Shown here in pieces: positions 25,451 through 36,138 of a stretch of DNA of 64,000 nt. The stretch comes from CAUZIZ01 sp965219005 (GTDB lineage Bacteria > Acidobacteriota > UBA6911 > RPQK01 > JAJDTT01), in NCBI GenBank assembly GCA_965219005.1, contig CBDCMS010000003.1:2728001-2792000 (forward strand), given 5' to 3'. The position numbers and the translations under genes are program-made. A model generated the notes under the pieces. That model was given only the letters and a program-made list of their open reading frames with translations. It was not told where the DNA came from and did no database searches. How positions within the stretch are numbered: position 1 is the first letter of the stretch; the number at the start of each line of letters is the position of its first letter.

Positions 25451-26662
25451 CTACCTTCCAAGATCAGGTGAATGTGCCACCATCATGATCTCCACCATCG
25501 CTTCCGGAGCCATCAGCCGAGTCGCCACGGTACTTCGGGCTGGTGGAGGGGCGGGTAGCAGTTCCCGGTACACTTCGTTCATGGCAGCGTAGTGACGAAC
25601 GTCTGACAGATACACGTTTGCCTCTACCACGTGGCGGAAGTCCAGACCCTTTTGCGCCAGGGTTGTTCGAAGATTCTCCAGGGTTTGACGGACCTGCGAA
25701 CGAATGTCTCCTGCCCAGCCCTCGGGTCCTCTGCCCACCATGCCCGCCAGATAGAGATTCTGGCCAGCCTGGATACCCGGCGAAAAAGGGCTTTTCGAAC
25801 GCGGTGCACCCGGCACTGCCACCACCCGTTTGGGTGCTTTCTCGGCAACACACTGGATCTCGATCTGCCAATCCACGTTCATCAGTCGAGCTTCCACCGT
25901 TGCGCGAGCGGGCGGGTTCTCGGAAAAGAAAGGGCGATAGGCTTCGTTCATGGCGGCAAAGTTGCGCGAGTCGTTGAGATAGACCCGCGAAGAGACGACG
26001 TTCGAATAGTCCATGCCGGCCGCCTGGAGGATCTTTCCGATGCCCTCAAGGGTCGACTTGGTTTGATCGGCCGTATCTCCTGCGAGCAGGCGACCTGTAG
26101 CCGGATCGATGCTGATCATACCCGAGACGAACAGTGTGTCACGTGCCAGGACTCCCCAACTGAAGGGAGAGCCGGGCTGTTTCCACCCTTTCGGCAGCAC
26201 GATCTCCTTTTGCACGCCCTTCCGGGCAGCCACGAAGGCGATCTCGACCAGTGCCTGGGGAAAGACGATGCCTCCTTCGACCGTGGCACGGGCCGGAGGA
26301 TCCTTGGGGAAATACTCACGGAAAACCTTATTCATGCCGGCAAAATGCCGGGCGTCCGCAAGGTAGACATTGGCATTGACTACCGAAGAAAAATCCAGGC
26401 CTGCCGCCTTGAGCACGCGACCCAGATTGTCCAGGGTTTGTCGCGTCTGAGCTTCGATGCCGCCTTTGATGTCGGTCGTACCCGGCACGTTACCCAGGGA
26501 ACCGGATAGGAACAGAAAGTCATCCGCGAGAATCCCCGGACTGAAAGGCAATCCCGCCAGACTCGAGTTGGGGGGAGCAACCACCTGATGCTGAACTTTC
26601 TTCGAAGCAGTCCAGCCCAACGTTATGCCCAGCAGCGCTAGTCCCAAGAGGAGCTTCTTCAT
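25451..26662 (-). CDS. Exported triple-domain RidA (YjgF/YER057c/UK114) protein
   Basis: RidA domains hydrolyse reactive enamine/imine intermediates to keto acids. Here three are fused behind a signal peptide (KKLLLGLALLGITLGWTAS). Each repeat has the same order: a PFSPGI-type or PFSWGV start, an LYLAG/LFVSG strand, a QTLxNL/STLEGI helix, VNANVYLADARHFAGMN-like segments, then PPARATVE or PPARSTVA with the key arginine, and a final VEI/IEI strand with the acidic residue. All three therefore look potentially active. The start at 26662 lies beside an R4 palindrome. The upstream Met at 26713 falls in the repeat. Confidence 0.9.
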   Translation of the reverse strand: MKKLLLGLALLGITLGWTASKKVQHQVVAPPNSSLAGLPFSPGILADDFLFLSGSLGNVPGTTDIKGGIEAQTRQTLDNLGRVLKAAGLDFSSVVNANVYLADARHFAGMNKVFREYFPKDPPARATVEGGIVFPQALVEIAFVAARKGVQKEIVLPKGWKQPGSPFSWGVLARDTLFVSGMISIDPATGRLLAGDTADQTKSTLEGIGKILQAAGMDYSNVVSSRVYLNDSRNFAAMNEAYRPFFSENPPARATVEARLMNVDWQIEIQCVAEKAPKRVVAVPGAPRSKSPFSPGIQAGQNLYLAGMVGRGPEGWAGDIRSQVRQTLENLRTTLAQKGLDFRHVVEANVYLSDVRHYAAMNEVYRELLPAPPPARSTVATRLMAPEAMVEIMMVAHSPDLGR

Positions 26663-26670
26663 CTTAGTGA

Positions 26671-26853
26671 ACAAGATACAAGATACAAGATACAAACAAG
26701 TTCCAAGCTCCAAATTCCAAGGTACAAGAACTGAATCCCTCTCTAGGTGCTACTCGCTTCTTTGTGCTAGTCGCTCGATTGGTTCGACTGTGTGATTTGA
26801 TTTGGTGTTTGGGATTTGAGATTTGTTTGTATCTTGTATCTTGTATCTTGGTA
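26671..26853. repeat. Palindromic repeat family R4, copy 2
   Basis: ACAAGATACAAGATACAAAC on the left and its mirror TTTGTATCTTGTATCTTGTA on the right, with TTCCAAGCTCCAAATTCCAA between. It occupies the divergent gap between the RidA and MFS genes, so it must coexist with two promoters here. Confidence 0.85.
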
Positions 26854-27827
26854 CCTTCTTAACTTTTCAGAATGTTGCGTCGGTACCTTCAGTTGGTTCC
26901 CTACCGGAGCCGCCCTGCCTTTCTCTATGAGAGCTTCTACAGCGTCGGCCGGGGATGCTTCATCGCCCTTTGGCCCTTTAGCTGGGTCGTGCTTAAAACG
27001 GAGTTGGACGGCGAGCTGTGGCACCTGGCAGCCATCGGCTCGCTCTGGGGACTAGCGGGTCTGGTTGCGCCTCTCTGGGCGCGATTGGGCCGAAGGATAG
27101 GACTTCGTCGGCTCGTCGTCTGGCCCAACATAGGTGCTGGATTCAGCCTGGTCGCCGTGGCATTTGTTCCCGGTCCCACCTCATTCGTTCTTCTCATGGT
27201 AACGGCGTTTCTGATAGCAGCTCCGACGCGATTGACCGAGATGGGTCTGTATCGTGTTCTCTATCCTGCCAGTCACCGATCGATGGCAGTAGGTTTCATG
27301 AAGGGTATTGGGGTTGTGTCGGGCAGCGCCGTGACCCTGGCGGGCACCTGGTTGATTGGGGTCTCCGATTCCCGCCACGGGATCCTCTATGCGCTGGTTG
27401 GGATCTTGATGATGGTCTCAGCCTGGTTCTATGGGAAGATCCCCATCCCCCGCTCGGCGCAAGTTCTGACTCGGAAGAGTGGCCACCCCCGAAGCAGCTT
27501 TTCCGAGGTGTTGTCCGCTCTATCTGCGAACCCATGCTTTCTCAGATACCAGAGAGCCTTTTTTGCCGCCGGATTCGGAAATTTCATGTCCATGGCCCTG
27601 GTCGCCGAGGTCATGCGGGAGAGGATCGACGCTCCGGTGTGGGCCCTGGGTGCCGTTGTTGCGGTTTTTCCTTTTATCTTGCAGCCGATCTCGGCCCCTT
27701 TCTGGGGTCGCTATCTGGATCGGGTGAGCCCGATGAGAGCCCGTGCCCTCTTCAGCTCGTTGATGGTTGCCACCTATTCGTTCTACTGCTTTGGAGGGGT
27801 GACGCTGCAGTTGTGGCCTTTCTTGAT

Positions 27828-28829
27828 TCTGGTTATGCACTTAACTCCGGAAAAAGTCACCACCACCTAGTAAAAAAGGTGAGAGACAGGAGGTGAGTGG
27901 ATGTACGAAAAGATGAATTTGTTGGAGTTTCAAGAGCGTTTTGCCACAGAAGAAGCTTGTCTGAGTTACCTGATGCAGAAACGCTGGCCGGAAGGATTTG
28001 TCTGTCCCCGTTGTGGGGGTCAAGGAGGCTACTGGTTGCAGCACCGGCGATTGATGGAGTGTCGCCAATGCCGGTATCAGGCTTCTTCCACCGCCGGGAC
28101 GATTTTCCACAAGACGCGGGTGCCCCTGAGATATTGGTTTTGGACCATCTTCTTGATGAGCCGTTGCAAAGCGGGCTACACGATGAAGGGACTGCAGAAG
28201 CTGCTGGGAATCGGAAGCTATCGGACGGTCTGGATGATGGGACATAAGATCCGACAAGCCATGGCCAAACGTAATGACTGCTACCAATTAAGTCACCTGG
28301 TGGAGCTGGATGACTCTTTCTTTGGAGGCCGACGACGAGGGAGAAATCGTCGGGGTCGCAAGCGAGGACGAGGGACCGAAGGCAAGGCCAAAGTTCTGGC
28401 CGCGGTGGAGATAACGAAAGCCGGGGGGCCGAGGTTTCTAAGTCTGGATGTGGTCGATGACATAACCAGCGACAATGTGAAGCGGGTCGCCTGGGCGAGG
28501 ATCGACCCCGGAGCTCAGATCCGAAGCGACGCCTATCACGCGTTTGTCGGTTTAGCTCAAGCCGGCTACCAGCATGAACGCGTCCGGCTCGAGTGGGTGG
28601 GGATGGGTTTTGAACAGTTCCCATGGGTTCACACCCTCATTTCCAACTGCAAGACTCAGCTCCAAGGGACTCAGAAAGCGGTCAGCCTCAAGCACCTTCA
28701 ACGTTACCTGGCTGAGTTTTGTTACCGTTTCAATCGTCGTTTCTGGGAATCCGAGCTCTTCGACCGTCTCCTGACAGCCTGTTCGCTCTATCCCACCGTC
28801 ACCTATCCGGAGTTAAGTGCATAACCAGA
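27828..28829 (+). mobile_element. IS1595-type insertion sequence, copy 1 (1002 bp)
   Basis: The ends are inverted repeats TCTGGTTATGCACTTAACTC and the complement, continuing through CCGG. TTCTTGAT stands at 27820-27827 and again at 28830-28837, the exact target duplication. Nearly identical copies are at 52868-53869 and 54605-55606. Confidence 0.96.
27901..28824 (+). CDS. IS1595 family transposase (copy 1)
   Basis: A 307-residue transposase with an N-terminal zinc ribbon (Cys35, Cys38, Cys54, Cys57 in CPRCGG and CRQC) and an ISXO2-like catalytic domain. Candidate acidic residues are Asp137/138 in ELDDSFFGG and Asp210 in RSDAYHAF, followed by VHTLISNCKTQLQGT in place of the third acidic position, as seen in members of this family. 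A basic tract (GRRRGRNRRGRKRGRG) is present. Differs from the other copies by Thr94 (Ser in copies 2 and 3). GGAGGTGAG ribosome site just upstream. Confidence 0.93.
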   Translation: MYEKMNLLEFQERFATEEACLSYLMQKRWPEGFVCPRCGGQGGYWLQHRRLMECRQCRYQASSTAGTIFHKTRVPLRYWFWTIFLMSRCKAGYTMKGLQKLLGIGSYRTVWMMGHKIRQAMAKRNDCYQLSHLVELDDSFFGGRRRGRNRRGRKRGRGTEGKAKVLAAVEITKAGGPRFLSLDVVDDITSDNVKRVAWARIDPGAQIRSDAYHAFVGLAQAGYQHERVRLEWVGMGFEQFPWVHTLISNCKTQLQGTQKAVSLKHLQRYLAEFCYRFNRRFWESELFDRLLTACSLYPTVTYPELSA

Positions 28830-29143
28830 TTCTTGATTGGAAGCCTGTTGCAGGGAATCACGACCAGCGGTAATCACATCAACTGGACCACCGGGAATCT
28901 GTATTTCGCACGCACCGAGCATGTCTCCCTCTATAACAGTTTCCACATGGCCTCGACCGGCGTTCGGGCCTTGATCGCACCACTGATAGGTGCCTGGCTC
29001 TTCAGCTGGATGCAGCTGGATGCCTGGGTGTTCGCGATCTCCGCTCTGCTGGCCGCTGTAGGGGGTGCCTTGATGCTTCGCTTGGAGCGCTCTGATGGCG
29101 GTGTGAGTCAAGAGCAGGAAGAAGCCGCTACCGCGTCAGGTTA

Positions 29144-29565
29144 GGTGCTCTTCCCGGTTTTGCCCGAGTTCTAACCTGAAACTTGAATAGTGAGCAGTAG
29201 TGCAGTGAGCAGTGAACAGTACCGGAAACAGCTACAGCCAACAGAGCCGCGAACGACTTGACTCGTTAGCAGTATGCCCCACGTTTCGAGGAGAGAGCTG
29301 GACAACAGCAGAATCTCGCAGATTTCCAACCCCTCGCTCGCGCTTCAGGCTTCCATGACTCCCGTAGTTTCTTTCCTGTACGATCCGGCGCAGCCGGTGG
29401 CGCTGCTAAGCTGAAACTTAAGGGAGTCAAAATGCCTTGACACGTTTTTGGGGCGCGCTCTTACTCCTTCGGCGTAGCTGTTGGAGCCTTCTCGATCCAT
29501 CGCAATCTCAATACGCACCGTGCTAGGCACCGTGCTATTAGGTTATCTATTACTATATAGACGCG
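29144..29565. repeat. Intergenic region with heptamer cluster and R1 repeat copy D
   Basis: 29186-29222 holds CAGTGAG/CAGTGAA heptamers related to the ruvAB array. 29241-29386 is the R1 repeat, almost the same as 4329-4470. The remaining 180 bp before the next ATG contain a TATATA-rich stretch that may be a promoter. No gene is visible. Confidence 0.8.
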
Positions 29566-31968
29566 ATGCGCAGCTTCTTCCGATCTGCACTGCGAAAGAT
29601 TCTCCCCTGTGGATTCTTGCTGCTCGGGATCGGATGCCAGGGACCCGACTCTTCCGTTGATTCCGCTCCTGGACCCGTTACCTTCAACCGGCACATTGCC
29701 CCGATCGTGTTCAAGAACTGTTCCGGCTGCCATCGACCGGGGCAGGCTGGACCCTTCGATCTGCTGACCTACGAGGATGTTCGGAAACGGGCACAACAGA
29801 TCGCCGCGGTGACCCAGAGTCGCTTCATGCCTCCCTGGCTGCCCGAGCCGGTTGGAGCCGGGTTTGCGGGCTCTCGAAGACTCAATGTGCGCGACCTTGG
29901 GCTTATCCAGCGGTGGGTGGACGATGGGGCCTTGGAAGGAGATCCCTCGGACTCGCCTTCTGCTCCCCAATGGGCCGAAGGTTGGCAGCTGGGCGAGCCC
30001 GATCTGGTAGTGGAGATGGTCGAGCCCTACACGCTGCCCGCAGAACCTGGGGACGTGTTTCGGAATTTCGTGATTCCCAGCCCCCTGTCCCAGACCCGCT
30101 ATGTTCGAGGCTGGGAGTTCCGGCCCGGCAACGCCCGAATCGTACACCACACCGTAATCCTGGTTGATGAAACCCAGACCTCACGCCGCCTTGATCAGCA
30201 GGACTCCGAACCGGGCTATGACGGGATGCTCTATGCGGAGGCTCACAGTCCCGGTGGAACCTTCGTCGGTTGGACTCCTGGTAAATCCGCTTTTCTGGGC
30301 CCCGAAGACATGGCCTGGCGGCTGGATCCCGAGATGGATGTTGTCATCCAGCTCCACCTGCTCCCCAGTGGCAAGCCCGAGCCGATCCGGTCTTCCCTCG
30401 GACTCTACTTCGCCGAAAAGCCTCCTACCAGGATTCCAACCATGGTCAGAATTGGCTCCACCGTGATCGACATCCCGAGTGGGAAGAGCGACTACAAGAT
30501 CCAGCAGGAGTACCGACTCCCGGTGGACGTGGAAGTGATGGGTGTCTATCCGCACGCACACTACCTGGCAAAGGAGATGAAAGGCGTTGCCCTGCTTCCC
30601 GATGGAAGCAGGCAGTGGCTGGTTCATATCAAGGACTGGAATTTCGATTGGCAGGACGAATACCGCTACCGTACTCCAATCCGGCTTCCCCGGGGAACCA
30701 CCCTGTCGATGGAGTTCACCTATGACAACTCCTCCGAGAATGTCCGTAATCCCCACAATCCACCCCGTCGAGTCGTGTATGGCCCTCAGTCCTCAGACGA
30801 GATGGGAGACCTCTGGGTCCAGGTCCTGGCCAGCGATCTGTCGACGCTGGAGCGAGATTTTGCTCGCACGGATCTTCTGGAGATCATCGGAGGCTACGAG
30901 CAGATGCTCGAGGCCGACCCCGGAAATCCTGACCTCCACGACACCCTGGCACAGCGTTACCTCCGCCTGGGCAACCTGGAGAAGGCCATCGACCACTGGA
31001 AGAAGTCGGCCGAACTTCAGCCGAATCCGTGGGCGAGCTATTTCAACCTGGGCAACGTCTTTGATCAAAGAGGCGAGACGAATCGAGCGATTGCCTTCTA
31101 TCGGAAGGCGCTTGCGTTAAAAACGGATCACGTAAGGGCTCACAACAATCTCGGCGTCGTGCTGCAGTCCCAAGGCAAATCGCGCGAGGCGATTCGACAC
31201 TTTCGCCAGGCCGTACGCTTCGAGCCCGGTTCCCGTGAGGCCCATACCAACCTGGGCGGCGCCCTGGCAGATCTGGGTCAATTCGACGAGGCCGCCTCGC
31301 ATTTTCGTGAGGCTCTCGAGTCCGACCCCGGTTCTGCTGAAATGCACAACAATCTGGGAAGCGTCCTGGCGTTGCGAGGGAAGTTGGATCAGGCTGCCTC
31401 GCACTTCAAACAAGCGGCGCAGCTGGATCCCAGGAGTGCCGACGCCCATACCAACCTAGGGAAAGCCCTGGCTTCACAGGGAAGGTTGGAGGAAGCGATC
31501 GTGCATTTTCGGGAAACAGTGAGGTTGCGGCCCGACTCCGCGGAAGCCCATCACAGCCTGGGGACAGCCCTTGCCATGGCCCAACAAGGAGAGAAGGCTC
31601 TCGAGCACTTTCGCGAGGCGTCTCGGCGCGAGCCTAATCGCCCCGGTCCCCTGAGGGAGATTGCTTGGATCCTGGCGACACATCCCGATGCCAGGGTGCG
31701 GCAAGAAAGCGAAGCGATCGAGCTGGCTCAGAGAGCATCGGAGCTGACGCGGCATCAGAGTCCCTTGATCCTGGACACGCTGGCGGCAGCCTATGCGTCG
31801 GCCGGCAGGTTTGAACAGGCCCAGCGGGTCGCGCAGACCGCACTCAACCTGGCATCCGCCGTCCGGCAAGGTCAACCCCTGGCACCCGGTATCCAGGCCA
31901 GGCTGGAGCTCTTCAGGAAGGGACAGCCCTATCGAGAGCGAAAACGGAGCCAGAGGGCGACACCCTGA
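29566..31968 (+). CDS. Lipoprotein with cytochrome c, copper monooxygenase-like and TPR domains
   Basis: An 800-residue exported lipoprotein (lipobox FLLLGIGC). Residues about 40-120 hold a haem site, NCSGCHRPGQAGPF. The middle third resembles the copper type II ascorbate-dependent monooxygenase fold: VHHTVIL (His pair), QLHLLPSG and YPHAHYLAKEM (His-x-His). The last 330 residues are about eight TPR units (such as AHNNLGVVLQSQGKSREAI, AHTNLGGALADLGQFDEAA and MHNNLGSVLALRGKLDQAA). This three-part design is common in Acidobacteria. A redox role at the outer or inner membrane is inferred; no substrate is known. Confidence 0.85.
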   Translation: MRSFFRSALRKILPCGFLLLGIGCQGPDSSVDSAPGPVTFNRHIAPIVFKNCSGCHRPGQAGPFDLLTYEDVRKRAQQIAAVTQSRFMPPWLPEPVGAGFAGSRRLNVRDLGLIQRWVDDGALEGDPSDSPSAPQWAEGWQLGEPDLVVEMVEPYTLPAEPGDVFRNFVIPSPLSQTRYVRGWEFRPGNARIVHHTVILVDETQTSRRLDQQDSEPGYDGMLYAEAHSPGGTFVGWTPGKSAFLGPEDMAWRLDPEMDVVIQLHLLPSGKPEPIRSSLGLYFAEKPPTRIPTMVRIGSTVIDIPSGKSDYKIQQEYRLPVDVEVMGVYPHAHYLAKEMKGVALLPDGSRQWLVHIKDWNFDWQDEYRYRTPIRLPRGTTLSMEFTYDNSSENVRNPHNPPRRVVYGPQSSDEMGDLWVQVLASDLSTLERDFARTDLLEIIGGYEQMLEADPGNPDLHDTLAQRYLRLGNLEKAIDHWKKSAELQPNPWASYFNLGNVFDQRGETNRAIAFYRKALALKTDHVRAHNNLGVVLQSQGKSREAIRHFRQAVRFEPGSREAHTNLGGALADLGQFDEAASHFREALESDPGSAEMHNNLGSVLALRGKLDQAASHFKQAAQLDPRSADAHTNLGKALASQGRLEEAIVHFRETVRLRPDSAEAHHSLGTALAMAQQGEKALEHFREASRREPNRPGPLREIAWILATHPDARVRQESEAIELAQRASELTRHQSPLILDTLAAAYASAGRFEQAQRVAQTALNLASAVRQGQPLAPGIQARLELFRKGQPYRERKRSQRATP

Positions 31969-32375
31969 AGCCGGACTCCCCCGGGCCGCCATTCTCCTTG
32001 TCAGATTTCTAACAATAGCGCTCCTTCTGGGGAATCCAATTTCCTGGACTCCTACACTCGCGGAGTCCAATTTCTTGAACAGTCTGTAATGTATTCGACA
32101 AATCAAAAATCTCTAATTCACACCAAGACAGTCGTTTATCAACAATTCCAAATAGGTGGCACAGATTTTGCTTTATACATTGGCGAGCAAACGACTTCCG
32201 TTTAGGCAGGGGGTACTACTGCCCCGCTCAGGAAGAGAAGGTTGGCTTGGCGAACTTTTCTCTTGACGATTTGAGTATGGTTGTGTACAAAGCGTTTTAT
32301 ACGTTGACTAAGAGACAAAGGGTGTTTCATTGCACTCGAGTCAGTAGCAATAACAACAACAGGAGGTAAGAGCGT
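31969..32375 (+). promoter_or_regulatory. Upstream region of the TonB receptor with a candidate sigma-70 promoter
   Basis: TTGACG at 32263-32268 and TACAAA at 32286-32291 are separated by 17 bases, a good promoter match about 85 bases before the start codon. GGAGGT lies before the ATG at 32376. A possible hairpin, GGCAGGGGG with ACTGCCCC, is at about 32205-32225. The rest of the 400-bp gap shows no gene. Confidence 0.5.
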
Positions 32376-35300
32376 ATGAGTCACAGCAAATTCAAGTACG
32401 CGTGGTTAGTAGGGGGGGTAGCGGTATTGGCCGTAACCCTTTTGACCCCGCCGCTAGCATACGGACAGGCCGCAACTTTCGCGCGTCTGGTCGGTGTGAT
32501 CAAGGATCAGACCGATGCGGTCGTCCCGGGCGTGGAGATCACGGCGACCAACACCGCGACCAACGTCCCGACTATGGCGATCAGCAACGATCGTGGGGAC
32601 TACATCATCGACAAGATTTCTGCAGGCACCTATGACATGAAGGCGGAGCTTCCCGGCTTCAAGACCCAGGTCTCCTTGGGCGTCATTTTGGCGCAGACCC
32701 AGGTTGCCCGAATCGATTTTGTCATGACACCGGGTGAGATTGCCGAACAGGTCACCGTTACCGGCCAATCGACGGTCATCGACACGGACACGGCCGAGGT
32801 TTCCTCGGTAATCGAGGAGAAGAAGATCCTGGATCTTCCGCTCCGAGGTCGCGACCTGGTGAAGTTGGCCTACCTGACCACGGGTGGTACGCAGGAAAAC
32901 CAGGAGACTGGTTACACCTCACTGTACGCCTACGGCGGTGGCTATCCTTCCTTTAACGGCCTGTACTCGCACTCGAACCAGATCATGCTGATGGCTCCAA
33001 CAACATGGGCTACATCACGCAGCGACCGACGGTTCAGGCGACACCGGAGACGGTGCAGGAGTTCAAGGTCATCACCAACAACTACTCCGCCGAGTACGGA
33101 CGTGTGGGTGGCGCGGTTATCAGCATGCTTTCCAAGAGTGGATCCAACGAGTTCCACGGACATGGTTGGTTGTACTATCGCGATGAGGCCTTTGACGCCG
33201 CCAACTTCTTCGACAATAAGTCGGGATCCAGCAAGCTTCCCATTACCTACAACATCTTCGGTGGGTCAGTGGGCGGACCGATCGTCAAGGATCGGACCTT
33301 CTTCCACGTCCACTACGAGCGCTTCAACGACGATGCTGCATCGACCTCCTTCATCACGGTGCCCACGCCGGCGGTGGTGGCCGGGGATTTCTCCGGCTCC
33401 GGTGCCAAAGGACCGATTGACCCGCTGTTCAACCCCTTTGACGTGGTCGACGGCGAGCGGCAGCCCTTCGTCAACAACCAGATTCCGCAGAGCATGCGGG
33501 GAGCGGTCTACAATGCGATCATGTCGCAGATGGCGCCCCCGAGTCCGAACCAGGCGGGGCAGTTTTCCAACAACTACGGCTACGCAAGGGAGACCAACAG
33601 CACCATCGACAAGTATTCGATGCGCGGCGATCACCACTTCGCCAACGACGACACCCTGTTTGCCCGCTTCAGCTGGCAGCGCTCACCCCAGTTCACGCAC
33701 ACGGGCCGCTTCGGCTATCCGGGCTCCGAACTTAATGGCGTCCACCGTCAGTTTCAGGATCGGTCCCGAGGCTGGCAGACGGGCATCGGCTGGGTGAACC
33801 CGATGGGGTCGAACCTGGTCACTGAGTTCACGGCTTCCCTGTGGAAGTTCACCTGGTTGATCTCTTCCCCCTTGGACGACACGAACTGGCCGCGGGAACT
33901 GGGCTATGACGACGGCGTTAATTGGGAGAGCTACCTGGAGGACGGAACCAGAGGCGGCGCCAACATGCCACGCGTCAGACCCAGCGGCTACACCGGTTGG
34001 GGGGGGTCCACCCATTCCCCGCTCTCCGACTGGGGAATGGGCTACAAGTACACCGCTTCCTGGAGAAAGGGCGACCACTACTTGAAGTTCGGGATTGAGC
34101 ACACCCGGAACCTGGACGTGAACTATCACTGGATCCCGGCCTATGGATCTGGAGGTGACAGCTTCGACGGGTTTAGTACCGGGCAGATCGTCCGAGACAC
34201 GGACGGCAGTGTCGCCGGCGCCACCTTGGGTGAAGGCTGGGCCGACTTCATGCTGGGCCTTCCCTCAAGCGTGTCTGGAAACGTTCTGGGCAAAGCGGAG
34301 AACACGGGCCACTTCAACCAGTCGCACTACAACTGGTTTATCCAGGATGACTGGAAGGTGGGACCGAACCTGACGGCTTACCTTGGTTTGAGGTGGGAGC
34401 AGCCGCTGCCTCCCTACTATGAGGGAAACCCGTCCGGAACGTTCAAGGAAGATTACTACTACTGCGCCAAGCGCTACGCGCCAAACCAACGACTCGATAT
34501 GGTGCAGACGTCGCCCGTGGGATTTGACCACGCCCTCTGGAACAGCCCGGTGCCGACAGCCCTTCCCTTTGAAAACCTGGCGACCCGGGGCTGCCACGAT
34601 CCCAAGTGGAGCTACTTCGCACCTCGAATCGGCTTTGCCTGGAGGATGTTTGGCAACAACAAGACGGTCCTTCGTATGGGCGCCGGCCTGACCTACGATC
34701 AGGAGTTCGGCATCCTGAGGGCCCGCATCATGAGGCCGTCCCAGGGCCAGATCTCCAACATCACGGAGCGGGGATTCGAGACGCCGACGGTCATCGCCGG
34801 CCAGCGGCTCACCCTCCCCACCCAGGCACAGAGCAACGAATACCAGACCTGTTACCACTCCGAGTTGGATTGGCAGGAAGGTCAGGTGTATTCCTACAAC
34901 CTCTCGATCCAGCATGAGATCTTCCAGGCCACCAAGCTGGAAGTTGCCTATGTCGGCAACCAGGGACGTCACATTCGTGAGATCAGCCCCTTTGGCACGG
35001 CCCTGCCGGAAGGCTATGTGGCCCCGCTGATTGGCGGCGGCACCGCGACCTTGACGAACGACACCATCACGGCCGGTCCGCGTCCCTGGGTTCCAGGCGA
35101 CACGGCCATTCGTGAGTGGAGCGGTCAGCGCGCTCGCCGTCCCTACCCGCAGTCGGTGATCAACGTCATGCTGCGGCCTCACGGCGGCACCCACTACGAC
35201 TCGTTGCAGGTCAAGCTGGAACGCCGCTTTCAGGGCGGTCTGGCCATGTCCTCGGGCTATACCTGGTCCAAGGCGATGGCTCTGAACTACAATGGGACCT

Positions 35301-35968
35301 GGGGTGACTGGGGTGGATCGCGTGCCTTCGAGCGTCACACGCTGAAGGCGCCGATGCGGTCGGATCGTGCGAACACGTTCTACAACTCGACCATCTATGA
35401 GTTGCCCTTCTTCCGCAACGCCGATGGGATGGCGAAGACGATGCTAGGTGGCTGGGAAGCTACCACTATCATCACCCTGACCTCGGGGGCTCCTCACAGT
35501 GTGAACTTCGGGACCGACATTTGGAACCAGGGGAGCCGTTCCAGAACGTATGCGGATCGAGTCGGAGACGGCGATCTGGGAAGCGCGGCTACGGTCGACC
35601 GTTGGTTTGACACCAGTGCCTTTATTACACCTGGTGTCGTCGACCCCAACACGGGTCTGCGGATCCAGGACGCCAGTCTCTGTTCGGCCGGGGAATCCTT
35701 CTGCCACGAGTCGGCTCGACGAGCGCTTGGAAACTCGGCTCCGTGGCCACTGCGGTACGACGGGGTTCCCCTGTTTGACATCTCGCTGCACAAGGTGTTT
35801 GAGTTTGCCGAAGAGAAGTCCTTCGACTTCCGCGTCGACATGTTCAACGCCTTCAACCACGCCATCTTCAATGCACCTCAAGGGAACATCGCATCCAGCA
35901 GCTACGGCAGGGTGACTTCCGCAGCCACCGCACGCCAGATCCAGCTCGGGTTCCGGTTCTCGTTCTAG
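32376..35968 (+). CDS. TonB-dependent receptor with carboxypeptidase regulatory-like domain, single-base frameshift
   Basis: An outer-membrane receptor of about 1197 residues. A signal peptide (VLAVTLLTPPLAYGQ) is followed by a CarboxypepD_reg-like domain (about 35-115, VPGVEITATNTATNVPTMAI), a plug domain (LPLRGRDLVKLAYL, then EFKVITNNYSAEYGRVGGAV) and a long beta-barrel ending in aromatic IQLGFRFSF. The frame breaks at 32990-32991: one missing G in ATGCTGATGG would restore NQIMLDGSNNMGYITQ. Everything else is intact, so this is a recent mutation or a sequencing error. The family is hugely expanded in Acidobacteria; the ligand is unknown, perhaps an oligosaccharide or peptide. Confidence 0.9.
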
Positions 35969-35989
35969 CTGTATCTGTTCGTACACCAA

Positions 35990-36021
35990 CCCAGGAGGTC
36001 CGCTTCGGCGGGCCTCCTGGG
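35990..36021 (+). terminator. Strong hairpin after the TonB receptor gene
   Basis: CCCAGGAGGTCCGC and GCGGGCCTCCTGGG pair around a TTCG loop. It stands 22 bases after the receptor stop codon, followed by a pyrimidine-rich run without a clear T tract. Confidence 0.8.
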
Positions 36022-36138
36022 ATTCTCCCCTCCCTCCCTTCCCCTCGACCCACTTCCGAAGTAAGATCATCGAGGCTGACGTCTGCCTGAAGGCGACGGC
36101 ACAGTCACGACAATCCGAATCCAGCGAGGAGTACAAGA

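Larger units (their letters stand above)
26872..29143 (+). pseudogene. MFS transporter gene interrupted by an IS1595-type element
   Basis: The two exons of sequence are 26872-27827 and 28838-29143. Removing the IS and one copy of the 8-bp duplication joins LWPFLI to GSLLQGITTSGNHINWTTGN in frame, giving one transporter of about 420 residues with repeated hydrophobic helices and an MFS-like cytoplasmic loop (GSHRSMAVGFMKG-like, here SHRSMAVGFMKG). The insertion is in a late transmembrane helix, so the protein made now is truncated and likely inactive. Substrate unknown. Confidence 0.87.

Noticed and set aside
27857..28624. 255-codon minus-strand frame opposite the IS1595 transposase, seen in all three copies
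   Set aside because: It lies wholly antisense to a well-supported transposase, is rich in Ser/Pro/Arg and has no family features; it repeats only because the IS repeats.
34265..35338. 357-codon minus-strand frame opposite the TonB receptor
   Set aside because: Mirror frame of the receptor barrel, no recognisable domain.
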